The notes beneath the pieces were generated by a model that was not told where the DNA came from, made no database searches, and worked only from the letters and a program-made list of their open reading frames with translations. Made by a program: the position numbers and the translations under genes. A stretch of DNA of 25,523 nucleotides from CAZEAN01 sp964510225 (GTDB lineage Bacteria; Planctomycetota; Planctomycetia; Isosphaerales; Isosphaeraceae): the NCBI GenBank assembly GCA_964510225.1, contig CAZEAN010000081.1, positions 1 to 25,523 on the forward strand, read 5' to 3'. Positions 14,813 through 23,700 of the stretch are shown piece by piece. Each line of letters opens with the position of its first letter. Within the stretch, counting starts at the first letter, position 1.

Positions 14813-14884
14813 TGGCACTGGTGGCTTGCCCACCAGTGGATGAGAGGCCTCGCGTCAGCACTGGTAGGCAAGCCACCAGTGCCA
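14813..14884. repeat. 18-bp perfect inverted repeat built of four CACTGGT/ACCAGTG units
   Basis: TGGCACTGGTGGCTTGCC (14813-14830) is exactly inverted at 14867-14884. Each side is itself nearly palindromic: CACTGGTGG...CCACCAGTG on the left and CACTGGTAGG...CCACCAGTG on the right. The element is therefore two inverted 23-bp palindromes differing at one base. It lies 30 bp beyond the stop of the minus-strand acyltransferase gene and next to the broken island end. Fits a REP-like repeat that may also act as a bidirectional terminator for converging genes. Confidence 0.65.
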
Positions 14885-14914
14885 TTCGTACGCTGAGACA
14901 TGTTTCAGTCTTGA

Positions 14915-16021
14915 TCAGAGCTTCAAGTAAATCTCTTGGCGTTCTAGGTGGCGGATCAACAGGTAAGTTATCCCGAACGCAACAGCGAAGCCCAGGAAGC
15001 CATACCAAGCAGGGGAATCTTTGGGAACGTACGGCTTCACGGCTCCAAAAACAATGGTGTGGAGCACATAGACCGCAAGGGCATTCCGGCCGAAGGTGCG
15101 GAAGACTCCGATCTGGAGGGGTCCAAGATCGCTGAGCAGCACAAAGAGAACGAAGACCGCCGTAGAAAAGCCTGCACTAAAAGTGAGGTAAGTGACGCTC
15201 CCCGCTCGTTGGCTCATGGTCCAGAGGTTCGTTTCGATCTCGGGAGGCCAAAACGGATACGCGGCCCAACCCAGGGCTGGCGTTCCACTGCTTGTTTCCG
15301 TGCCGCCCAAACAGGAAAGCCCGTAACCGATTGCCATCGTGATCGCTGCCATTCCGGTCAATGGTAAGAGCGCTTGCCGAGGTCCACGCGCGGTCATTAG
15401 GTCGAAGGCGATGGAACCGATCAGCATCGGTGTTGTCCAACTCAAGAAGCCAAGCTGGCCGCCGTCGATCACGGGGCGTCCCATGGCCCAGTCAAAGAAG
15501 AATGCGTTCGAGAGTGCGAGGTGGAGGATCGCCGAAGCCACCATAAACGCCACTCGGAGCGCGACACTTCGGGAGATCACAGGCAAGATCCAGAGTGAGG
15601 TAATCGCAATGTGTACGAGCGTCTGAAACCAACTCCGTTGGAAGGCATCTTGGAAGAAACCTACGATCCCTTCCTCGCTGAGTTCATCCCAGCTCTCGAC
15701 ACCACCATCAAGGTGGTAGACGATAAAACCGAGGAGCATGAGACCGAAGGCGCGTGAGATCACATGACGAAATGCCTTCCAACTCCCTTCACGGGCAATT
15801 CGCTTCAAAAGCGTCAAGCGGTAAGCATAACCAACTGCAAAGAAAAACTGAGGCATAATGGTGTCGGCATAACTGCAATACGTGTGGTGGTGCTTGAAGA
15901 CATCCGGGATGCAGGCGTAGCCACTGAAGAAATTGACGAGGAGCATCCCCGCGACAGTGTACCCTCGGAATTGATCGAGCGAGGCGATTCTCGGTTTCGG
16001 TCTGAGATCCGGATCGCTCAT
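14915..16021 (-). CDS. Membrane acyltransferase-like protein (HGSNAT/DUF5009 family)
   Basis: A 368-residue protein with about ten membrane helices. The N-terminal motif RIASLDQFRGYTVAGMLLVNF, then HHHTYCSYADTIMPQFFFAVGYAY, is the signature of the heparan-alpha-glucosaminide N-acetyltransferase/DUF5009 (YeiB/DUF1624-like) superfamily. Members are thought to transfer acetyl groups from cytoplasmic acetyl-CoA across the membrane to sugars. The start is the ATG at 16021, which has AAGGGGGA just upstream. An in-frame ATG at 16099 would add 26 low-complexity residues and lacks a clear ribosome site. Last gene of the minus-strand run sigma, rrf2, acyltransferase. The acceptor is unknown. Confidence 0.85.
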   Translation of the reverse strand: MSDPDLRPKPRIASLDQFRGYTVAGMLLVNFFSGYACIPDVFKHHHTYCSYADTIMPQFFFAVGYAYRLTLLKRIAREGSWKAFRHVISRAFGLMLLGFIVYHLDGGVESWDELSEEGIVGFFQDAFQRSWFQTLVHIAITSLWILPVISRSVALRVAFMVASAILHLALSNAFFFDWAMGRPVIDGGQLGFLSWTTPMLIGSIAFDLMTARGPRQALLPLTGMAAITMAIGYGLSCLGGTETSSGTPALGWAAYPFWPPEIETNLWTMSQRAGSVTYLTFSAGFSTAVFVLFVLLSDLGPLQIGVFRTFGRNALAVYVLHTIVFGAVKPYVPKDSPAWYGFLGFAVAFGITYLLIRHLERQEIYLKL

Positions 16022-16118
16022 GGATCCCCCTTTGGTGCTGGACTCGGCAAAGCTTGGATCGAGTGGATCATTCTCGCTGGAGCCAGCAGACTTCGCCATC
16101 CTGAACTGCCGAGGAGGG

Positions 16119-16529
16119 CTAGATTACCCAATCGGGAGGGGCAGCGCGGCTCGCAACCTCAGCGATACTGGTCTCATCAAGGACCTTCCACTGGGCGTCA
16201 TGGGCTTGAGCCCAGAGAGAGGCTAACGCTCGGGCTTCGGGGGCCCGAGGTTCGCGAGGTTGTTCTTCAGGGCCGTCGATCGCCCGGAGGACTTCGCTAA
16301 CGGCAATCCTTGAGGCGGGTTTGGCGAGTCGGTAGCCGCCTGATGCTCCTCGCTGACTTGTGACCAGACCTGCTCCCTTAAGTTGTAAGAGGATCTGGAC
16401 TAAATAGCGCTCGGGAATTCCTTGGCGTTCGGCGATGTCCCGGATGTGCATTGGGGGCGCATCGACCTGCTGACCCGCGAGGGCAAGCATTGCCAAACAA
16501 GCATATTCTGCTTTTGCGGAAACTTTCAT
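16119..16529 (-). CDS. Rrf2-family transcriptional regulator without Fe-S cysteines
   Basis: A 136-residue winged-helix regulator. The N-terminus MKVSAKAEYACLAMLAL, the HTH region HIRDIAERQGIPERYLVQILLQL (28-50) and the wing GASGGYRLAKP (61-71) are Rrf2 hallmarks. The segment where IscR, NsrR and RirA carry three cysteines (about 88-105) reads GPEEQPREPRAPEAR and has none; the only Cys is Cys11 in the first helix. It is thus unlikely to bind an Fe-S cluster in the IscR manner, and ligand sensing is unknown. It starts 28 bp after the sigma-factor stop and ends 97 bp before the preferred acyltransferase start, consistent with one transcript. Confidence 0.92.
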   Translation of the reverse strand: MKVSAKAEYACLAMLALAGQQVDAPPMHIRDIAERQGIPERYLVQILLQLKGAGLVTSQRGASGGYRLAKPASRIAVSEVLRAIDGPEEQPREPRAPEARALASLWAQAHDAQWKVLDETSIAEVASRAAPPDWVI

Positions 16530-16557
16530 TCGTTGATTAAGCCTCGACGGTCATCAA

Positions 16558-17187
16558 TTAATCGCGACGGCCCGTCGAGAGGTAAGGCTCTAGTTGGTCA
16601 CGAAGTTGGATCCGAGCGCGGGCAAGGAGCGATTTAACCGCTGCTTCAGTACGGCCCATTACGGTGGCGATCTCAGCATAGCTCATTTGTTCAAACTTGT
16701 TAAGAAGAACGGCAAGCCGCTGGTCTTCACCGAGTGATTGAACCGCCTCACGGACGACCTCGGCAAGCTCGAACTGGCGGATCTTGCTGGAAGCGGTGCC
16801 ATCAGTCCCAGCAAGGCGATCCGCAGCCGGGAGCGACTGGCTCTCGGTCGAGGATTCGAGTGGGACAGTCGGCTTGCGTCCCTTCCCTCGGAGGTGGTTC
16901 GAGGCGATGTTGTTCGCGATTGTGAAGAGCCAGGTCGAAAACTTGGCGCGGGGCTTATAGCTTTTCCGGGCCCGATAGATTCGAAGGAAGACCTCTTGGG
17001 TTAAGTCTTGTGCTTCGTCGGCATCACCGACCAAGTGAGTCAGGATTCCGAGGAGCCGGTTTTGGTAGCGCGAAACAACAGTTTCAAACGCGCCAGGCGC
17101 ATCGTCCCGGACTTGGAGCATGAGGCGGATCTCAGGATCACGCGCCATCAGCTCTTGTTCGAGGGATTGGCCACTGGTCGATGCCAC
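16558..17187 (-). CDS. ECF-type RNA polymerase sigma factor
   Basis: A sigma-70 family extracytoplasmic-function factor, about 209 residues from the GTG at 17187, which follows GAGGGGG. The frame stays open to a TTG at 17220, an alternative start. Region 2 is about 34-101 (FETVVSRYQNRLLGIL, DEAQDLTQEVFLRIYRARKSY, FSTWLFTIANNIASNHLR). A Ser/Thr-rich linker follows, then region 4 is about 150-200 (LGEDQRLAVLLNKFEQMSYAEIATVMGRTEAAVKSLLARAR). These match RpoE-like factors. No anti-sigma gene is adjacent; the next gene downstream is an Rrf2 regulator, and target promoters are not evident in the window. Confidence 0.92.
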   Translation of the reverse strand: MASTSGQSLEQELMARDPEIRLMLQVRDDAPGAFETVVSRYQNRLLGILTHLVGDADEAQDLTQEVFLRIYRARKSYKPRAKFSTWLFTIANNIASNHLRGKGRKPTVPLESSTESQSLPAADRLAGTDGTASSKIRQFELAEVVREAVQSLGEDQRLAVLLNKFEQMSYAEIATVMGRTEAAVKSLLARARIQLRDQLEPYLSTGRRD

Positions 17188-17284
17188 GGATACCGCCCCC
17201 TCGTGATTTTCGACGACCAACCCAGCTCGGTCTCGAGATAAGCCACGCGATCGTCTCTAGGGATTGCAATTCGGTCAGTAACAC

Positions 17285-18364
17285 TTAGAGGACGACTGGT
17301 TCCGGGATCACTCCGGACGTTCTTGGTGCTGCTGACTCCGCTCGCCGTCGAAGTTGCCCGCAAGCGGCGTCAATCGGTCTTCCTTTCGTCTTCCGGACAG
17401 TCAGGCTCACGCCTCGTCTCCGGACAATCCGGACAAATCGATCAATCGCAGTGGCGGAAGGGCGATCAAACGCCAACCCGTCGACGGGATTATACGGGAT
17501 TAAGTTGACATGGGCTTTACGTCCCGACAAGAGGGATCCCAGTGCCTCAGCGTCCTCCCGGCGATCATTGACCCCACCAAGCAAGACGTATTCGAACGTC
17601 ACTTGACGTCCGCTCTGCTTGAAGTAGGCGTCGGCTGCATTCATGACGGCGTCGAGACCAACCTTTGCATTGATGGGCACGAGTTGGTCACGCAACTCCG
17701 GCGTCGGTGCATGAAGTGAAACTGCGAGATGATACTGGCGATCGAGGGCTGCCAGTTTCAACATTTTTTCAGGAAGCCCGACCGTTGAGATCGTCACCCG
17801 CCGTTGGCCGAAATTGAGTCCCCGCGCGGAGCAGAGCCAGTCGAGGGCCTGGATTAAATTGTCGAGATTCGCCAGGCTTTCACCCATCCCCATCACGACG
17901 ATATTAGTCAGCGTCTCACCTTCTGGGAGTCGATTCCGTGCATGGAGAATCTGTTCTAAGATCTCGGCAGTACTTAGATTACGTTCCAAGCCTTTCAAAC
18001 CACTGGCGCAGAAAACGCAGCCCATCCCACAACCGACTTGACTACTAATGCAGACGGTCCGTCGGTCGGCCTCAGCCATCAAGACCGATTCCACGAGCTT
18101 CCCGTCGTGGCAACGCAAGAGAAGCTTCTCTGTTCCATCAGGGCTCGATGAAATTTGAACGACCGTCGTCTCAAAGACGTTCCAGTCTGCATCGAGATTG
18201 CTTCGGAGCTGCTTCGGGAGGTCGGTCATCTCCTCGAACGAGACTACCCGCCGCTCGAAGACCCAACGCCCGACTTGCTTCGACCGATACGCTGGGTGGC
18301 CTCGTTCCTTCAACCACTCCTTAAGGCCGAGTCCGTCCGCATCGTTGAGCAGCGCCCGTTTCAT
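17285..18364 (-). CDS. rlmN: 23S rRNA (adenine2503-C2)/tRNA (adenine37-C2)-methyltransferase
   Basis: A radical-SAM enzyme that methylates C2 of A2503 in 23S rRNA and, in some bacteria, A37 of certain tRNAs. From the ATG at 18364 it has 359 residues; a GTG at 18373 is in frame, but AGGTG lies correctly for the ATG. The radical-SAM cluster motif is CGMGCVFC (Cys112, Cys116, Cys119). The methyl-carrying cysteine near the C-terminus is Cys335 in DAACGQL. Family landmarks include MGMGESLANLDN, TISTVGLP, AVSLHAP and LIPYNPV. The C-terminal 20 residues (ESAAPRTSGVIPEPVVL) extend past the usual end. It is divergent from the tetR efflux operon. Confidence 0.96.
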   Translation of the reverse strand: MKRALLNDADGLGLKEWLKERGHPAYRSKQVGRWVFERRVVSFEEMTDLPKQLRSNLDADWNVFETTVVQISSSPDGTEKLLLRCHDGKLVESVLMAEADRRTVCISSQVGCGMGCVFCASGLKGLERNLSTAEILEQILHARNRLPEGETLTNIVVMGMGESLANLDNLIQALDWLCSARGLNFGQRRVTISTVGLPEKMLKLAALDRQYHLAVSLHAPTPELRDQLVPINAKVGLDAVMNAADAYFKQSGRQVTFEYVLLGGVNDRREDAEALGSLLSGRKAHVNLIPYNPVDGLAFDRPSATAIDRFVRIVRRRGVSLTVRKTKGRPIDAACGQLRRRAESAAPRTSGVIPEPVVL

Positions 18365-18560
18365 CAACTTCACCTGATCACTTCGCCCTTTTGTTTACTT
18401 CGCTTGGCTATTATTCGCAGGGTCAAGTGCTGCTGCCAGTCTTAATCCTTCATTGCGTTCCACCAGGCTCAGCTAGCTACCTTTTGCCTCATTGGTTCAA
18501 TCCGACTTCGTTCATGAAATTGAAATCGTCGAATCCTGGACAACTTCAAGATTCGAGTTC

Positions 18561-18566
18561 TTGACT
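18561..18566 (+). promoter_or_regulatory. Possible -35 element upstream of tetR
   Basis: TTGACT lies immediately left of the inverted repeat. No strong -10 is seen at 17 bp (ACAGTA), so this is tentative. If used, the promoter would lie inside the operator and be blocked by bound repressor. The rest of the 287-bp rlmN/tetR gap shows nothing else supportable. Confidence 0.25.
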
Positions 18567-18571
18567 TCTCC

Positions 18572-18620
18572 AAACCGAACCGTACAGTAGGGTTAATAGC
18601 CGAACTGTACGGTTCGGTTT
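18572..18620. promoter_or_regulatory. 16-bp perfect inverted repeat: likely TetR operator
   Basis: AAACCGAACCGTACAG (18572-18587) is perfectly inverted as CTGTACGGTTCGGTTT (18605-18620), with a 17-bp spacer. Each half contains its own near-palindrome around GTAC; the right one, GAACTGTACGGTTC (18602-18615), fits GAACYGTACRGTTC, and the left one matches in its first 12 bases. The two centres are 25 bp apart, suggesting two repressor dimers. It ends 31 bp before the tetR start codon, so autoregulation of the efflux operon is the natural inference. Confidence 0.8.
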
Positions 18621-18651
18621 GATTTCGGCAACGGGGATCGAGAGGTGTTCA

Positions 18652-19308
18652 ATGACGGAGGAGTCTGTCTCCGTACGCAAGGAGGTCACCCCTGGGAGTT
18701 CTGGTCGATCGCGGTCGGCAATCAAGCGAGAGGCGATCCTCTGCGCCGCCCGGGAACTCTTTCTGGAACATGGATTTGCTGAGGCGAGCATCGATGCCGT
18801 GACGGCAAAGGCGGGTGTCTCGAAATCGACGATCTACGGCCACTTTGGCACGAAGGAAGAGCTTTTCCATGCCATTGTGAGCATGAGAGCAGAACATGTG
18901 CTCAACCATCTTGAATCTCTGAGGAACCCGAGCGGTGATCCCTCAACCGACTTGGAAGCGTTTGCAGTCGCCTTTCAGCGGGTGATTTTAGCTCCAGAAG
19001 CATTGGCCTGGCATCGGCTTGTGATCGGGGAGGCAGCTCGACAACCTCAGTTGGCGCAGTCCCTTTTTAACGCGGGACCTGCAAAAGTACTTGGCCTTGT
19101 AGAAGCGTACCTCTCGGGTGAAGCAGATCGTGGTCGACTTCAGATCGATTCCCCAGCAGAGGCAGCGGAGCATTTCCTCGGATTGATCATCGGCTTGGAT
19201 TTTCTGCGAGGGCAGATGGGCTCACTCCAGGCACGGTCGGATTCGGAGTGTCGGCAACGTGCACAACGGGTGGTCGCTGTGTTCATGGCGGCCTACGGCG
19301 GTTCTTAA
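18652..19308 (+). CDS. TetR/AcrR-family regulator (AefR-like C-terminal domain)
   Basis: A 218-residue repressor-type protein. The ATG at 18652 is preceded by AGAGG at 7-base spacing; the longer frame from a TTG at 18619 would run through the inverted repeat. The N-terminal TetR DNA-binding domain spans about 21-72, with RSAIKREAILCAARELFLEHGF and then ASIDAVTAKAGVSKSTIYGHFGTKEELF. The C-terminal part (VILAPEALAWHRLVIGEAARQPQLAQSLF) resembles the AefR-like TetR_C domain, often found beside RND pumps. It is 21 bp upstream of the adaptor gene and probably controls the operon through the repeat at 18572-18620. The ligand is unknown. Confidence 0.92.
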   Translation: MTEESVSVRKEVTPGSSGRSRSAIKREAILCAARELFLEHGFAEASIDAVTAKAGVSKSTIYGHFGTKEELFHAIVSMRAEHVLNHLESLRNPSGDPSTDLEAFAVAFQRVILAPEALAWHRLVIGEAARQPQLAQSLFNAGPAKVLGLVEAYLSGEADRGRLQIDSPAEAAEHFLGLIIGLDFLRGQMGSLQARSDSECRQRAQRVVAVFMAAYGGS

Positions 19309-19329
19309 CTCCAGAAGGTGAAAGGACAA

Positions 19330-20703
19330 ATGAGCATTCTTAGCGGTCTCAAGATCTCCTGGTCTTCCCCGTGGCTCTTGGTTCCTCCGATCCTGCTCGG
19401 GATCGGAACCGTCGGCTTTGCGCTGGCAAACCGACAAGAGCCGCAACAAAATCCGCCCGAGGAACTCGCGACGCGACTCCGAGTCACCAACGTGATTCGA
19501 TCACAGATCCAACCGAGTGTCATAGGCTACGGGGTCGTAGCGCCAGCACGGGTGTGGAGCGCTGTTGCCGAGGTTGATGGCCGGGTGATTGAGACGCACC
19601 CTGACCTCCATCCGGGTGTCTCGGTCGGAGCCGGAGAGATGCTTCTGACAATCGACCCAACCGATTACGAACTCGCCATTGGCCAGCTTGAAGCCGAAAT
19701 CGCGTTATTGAAGGCTCAGATTGTCGAAACCGAACGGACCGATGAGAACAATCGCGCCACGCTCGAAATCGAAAAGGAGTCGATGGATTTAGCAACCAAG
19801 GAACTGCAACGCTACAACCGGTTAGCTCGACAGAGTATTTCGGCTCCGCTGGAAGTCGATCGCCTTGAGCGTGAACAGCTCGCACAGCACCGCCGAGTCC
19901 AGGAATTGGAAAACGCCCTCAATCTGATTCCGATCAAACTCCAACAGTTTGAGGCCAATCTCCGGGGCGCTGAGAATCGCTTGGCAATCGCACGCCGCGA
20001 TCTCGATCGAACAACGATCCATGCGCCGTTCGAGTGCCGACTTGCGACCGTTGCCATCGAGCCAGGTCAATATGTGGCACCGGGTCAGGTCTTGTTCGAA
20101 GTTCACAGCGTTGACGCTGTTGAGATCGAGGCACAGATCCCTCTCGATGAATTTCAGCTCCTCGCTCCAGACGACCGCTCCCCCGGAATGATGACCCGGG
20201 AAAGCGCCGCTGAGTTGGTGAAAGGGCTCGATGCGACCGTCCGGATCCGGAGTGGTGACTGGGTCGAGGAGTGGCCTGCCGAGTTGGTCCGGATCCGTGA
20301 ACGCGTCGATCAACGGACCCGTTCCCTCGGAGCCGTGGTCCGGATCGACTACCAGGATGCCGAGCCCAGAGTCGATCGTTCAACCCTCCTTGAGGGGACA
20401 TTCTGTGAGGTTGAACTCGATGGTCATCCGAGGTTCGGCCAGTTACTCGTTCCTGATGTTGCGGTCCGCAATGGCACCGTTCTGGTGGTTGACGATCAAA
20501 ACCGCCTCCAACGTCGCGCGGTAAAGGTCCGACTCGTGGTCGATGACCAAGTTGCGGTCACCGGTGATCTCCGCGAAGGGGAGCGGGTGGTACTTTCCGA
20601 TCCTTCACCTGCGGTTGAGGGGATGCTGGTTGACCCGGTCTTGGTGGAGTGGAACAAGGATGGTTGGTTGACCGTAACCTCGGCTGATGAGGTGAGTCAA
20701 TGA
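19330..20703 (+). CDS. RND efflux periplasmic adaptor (HlyD/MFP family)
   Basis: The membrane fusion component of a tripartite efflux pump, about 457 residues. The ATG at 19330 follows AAAGGA; a GTG at 19318 is in frame but poorly spaced. Residues about 11-33 are a membrane anchor (WLLVPPILLGIGTVGFALA). Barrel and lipoyl-like segments lie at about 48-115 (VIGYGVVAPARVWSAVAEVDGRV) and resume after the hairpin (TTIHAPFECRLATVAIEPGQYVAPGQVLFEV). Between them is a long alpha-helical coiled-coil hairpin (about 118-225). It overlaps the permease start by ATGA (20700-20703), indicating translational coupling. An outer-membrane channel gene is not in the window. Confidence 0.92.
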   Translation: MSILSGLKISWSSPWLLVPPILLGIGTVGFALANRQEPQQNPPEELATRLRVTNVIRSQIQPSVIGYGVVAPARVWSAVAEVDGRVIETHPDLHPGVSVGAGEMLLTIDPTDYELAIGQLEAEIALLKAQIVETERTDENNRATLEIEKESMDLATKELQRYNRLARQSISAPLEVDRLEREQLAQHRRVQELENALNLIPIKLQQFEANLRGAENRLAIARRDLDRTTIHAPFECRLATVAIEPGQYVAPGQVLFEVHSVDAVEIEAQIPLDEFQLLAPDDRSPGMMTRESAAELVKGLDATVRIRSGDWVEEWPAELVRIRERVDQRTRSLGAVVRIDYQDAEPRVDRSTLLEGTFCEVELDGHPRFGQLLVPDVAVRNGTVLVVDDQNRLQRRAVKVRLVVDDQVAVTGDLREGERVVLSDPSPAVEGMLVDPVLVEWNKDGWLTVTSADEVSQ

Positions 20704-23700
20704 TCCGATTCTTCACCACACACCCGACCGCAGCCAACCTCCTGATGATCACGATCCTGGCTGCAGGGCTCCTCAGTGTCCGAGGGCTCCGTCGCGAGAC
20801 CTTTCCCGACTTCAACACGGATGAAGTCGAGATCCGAGTTCCCTACCCTGGTGCTACGGCAGAAGACGTTGAAGAGGCCGTCTGTCAACGTGTCGAGGAC
20901 GCGATCGATGGTGTCCGTTATGTCGAAGAAGTCCGGAGTGATGCCCGCGAGAGTATCGGGATCATTACGGTCGAGATGATCGATGGAGGCGACTTCCGGG
21001 CATTCAAGGACGAAATTGATACAGAGATCGCCGCGATCGACGATTTTCCGGACGAGGTTGAGGAGCCGGTGATCACTCACCTCAACACCACCGATCCGGT
21101 TCTCTCGATCCTCGTGACGGGATCGATGAGGCCGGCTGATCTCAAGCTCTATGCCGAAGGTCTCAAGGATCGAATCCAGGAGCTTCCCGAAGTTTCGTTA
21201 GTCGAGATCGAAGGATTCTCTGACCATCAGCTTCGGGTCGAACTTGCGGCGGAGGCCTTGATCCAACACAACCTCAGCCCCGCCGACGTCGCCTCAGCGA
21301 TCAGCGCGCAAAGCGTTGATCTTCCAGCGGGAACGATCGAAGCCCGGACCGAGGAGGTGTTGATTCGGTTCAATGAAGAACGGACCACTGCCGATGCACT
21401 CGCCGATCTCGTTGTCCTTGGTGGCTTGGAGGGCTCGGAGATCCGGGTCCGCGACCTCGGAACGGTGGTCGATGACTTCGAGTTCGCCGAAGAAAAGATT
21501 GTGATGAACGGACAGCGGGCCGCCTTACTCCGAGTTGAAAAGACCAAGAGTGAAGACTCACTTCGGGTTGCATCGATCGTCAAGGAGTTTCTCGAAGTCG
21601 AACGAGCCGAGCGCCCGATGGTCGAGATGGTCGTGACCAACGACGTCTCCACACTCGTCGCCGAACGTCTTCAGCTCCTCTTGAAGAATGGCGTTCAAGG
21701 GATGCTCTTGGTTTTTGCCGTGATGTGGCTCTTTTTCAACTCCAAACTCTCTTTCTGGGTCGTTGCAAGCTTGCCGGTTTCGTTCCTCGGAGCCTTTTTC
21801 TTCCTCCCCTTGCTCGATGTCACTATCAATATGCTCTCGATGGTCGCCTTGTTGCTGGGTATTGGGATCCTGATGGACGATGGCATTGTGATTGCCGAGA
21901 ACATCGCCACCCACCGAGAACGAGGTGAACCGCCTCTCCGAGCGGCGATCGGCGGGATCCAAGAGGTCTCTGGTGGTGTCTTTTCATCATTTATCACGAC
22001 TGCCTGTGTTTTAGGTCCCTTAGGATTTCTTTCGGGCAAGATCGGTAAAGTACTCGAAGTGGTTCCGATCGTGTTGCTGGTCGTCCTTGCCGTGAGTCTT
22101 GTAGAAGCGTTCTTGATCCTGCCCTCCCACCTCGGCCATTCGCTACATGGAGAGTCTAAGCCCGGTCGGATCCGGGAGCGGATTGATCGAGGACTTGAGT
22201 GGGTGCGTCAGCAGATCGTCGGAAGACTCATCGATCGATTTGTCCGCGCTCGGTATCTCTGGATCGGAATCGTGGTTGCTGTCTTTTTCGGCACGCTTGC
22301 ACTTCCAATGAGTGGGGTGATCAAATTTCAGGCACTCCCCGAGCTCGACGGTGACACGATCTCAGGACGGATTCTGTTGCCTCAGGGAACTCCACTAGAA
22401 CGCACTGAAGAAATTGTCGGAGATCTTCAAGAAGCGCTTGATCGTGTCAACGAGCGATTCAAACCGCGGCAACCTAATGATCAAGACTTAGTAAAAGCCA
22501 CTTACGTCAAGTATAACATTAATGCCGATGCATTTGAGGCAGGTCCTCACGTTGCGACCGTCTTTGCTGATCTCTTGGGAGCGGAAGTCAGAAAGGCAAG
22601 GCTCGACGATGTCTTCAATGCCTGGCGTGAAGAAACCGGAGTGATCCCGGATGCACTGGCGGTTTCTTACATCGAACCGAGCCTGGCGCCGACAGGACGA
22701 AACATCGAGGTCCGGGTCCGTGGAACCGACCTCAACGAACTCCGTGATGTCAGTCTCGAGATCAAAGAGTGGCTGAGCCGATTCAACGGTGTCTCCAACC
22801 TTGTCGAAGATCTCCGGCCAGGCAAGCGCGAATTCCGGGTCCGATTTCGTCCTGGCGTTCTCGGAATGGAGCTTGATTCAGCACGGATGGCTCGACAACT
22901 TCGGGCGGCGTTCCAAGGAGAAGAAGCGGCTGAGATTCAGGTCGGTCCCGAATCTTATGAAATTGAGGTCCGGTTCGACCACGAGAGCCAAGACTCGATC
23001 GCCGACTTCGAACGGTTCCGGTTCACTCTCCCGACGGGTGAGCAAGTTCCTCTGTCATCGGTCGCAGAAGTCGAAACCACCCAAGGGTGGTCACGGATTG
23101 CTCGGATCGATCGGATGCGGACGGCAAGCATCCGAGGTGATGTGGACAGCTACAAGACCAATACGGCCGCAATCCTCGGAAGACTCCAGGCGGAATTGCT
23201 CCCGGAACTCCAGGAATCACACCCTCAAGTGGGCTTTGAACTCGAGGGTGAAGTTGCCGAAACCGGGAAGACACAGGGATCGATGCAGCGAGGGTTACTC
23301 ATCGGAGTGATCGGTGTTTTCATTCTACTCTCGTTCCAATTCCGGAGTTATCTTGAACCCATCATCGTGATGGCCGCGATCCCTTTTTCGTTGATTGGGG
23401 TGATCTGGGGACACTTAATACTCGACTATGACCTTTCCTTGCCGAGCGTCCTTGGGTTCATTTCACTTTCCGGTGTGGTCGTGAATGACTCGATTCTACT
23501 AGTCCTCTTCCTCAAGAAGGCGAGGGCCGAAGGTCGGGATCCGATCGAAGCTGCTGGCCAGGCCAGCCGGAGTCGCTTCCGAGCGATCCTGATGACCTCA
23601 TTGACGACCATTGCGGGTCTGGTTCCGCTGATGTTTGAACGAAGTCTCCAGGCCCAGGTGCTGATTCCGTTGGCGATCAGCATCGTCTTCGGTCTCTTGG

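Noticed and set aside
12124..14914. CRISPR array or prophage explanation for the island
   Set aside because: No regularly spaced direct repeats and no phage structural or integrase genes; repeats are inverted and att-like.
15764..16300. 178-residue plus-strand ORF opposite the acyltransferase and rrf2 genes
   Set aside because: Antisense to two genes with clear family motifs.
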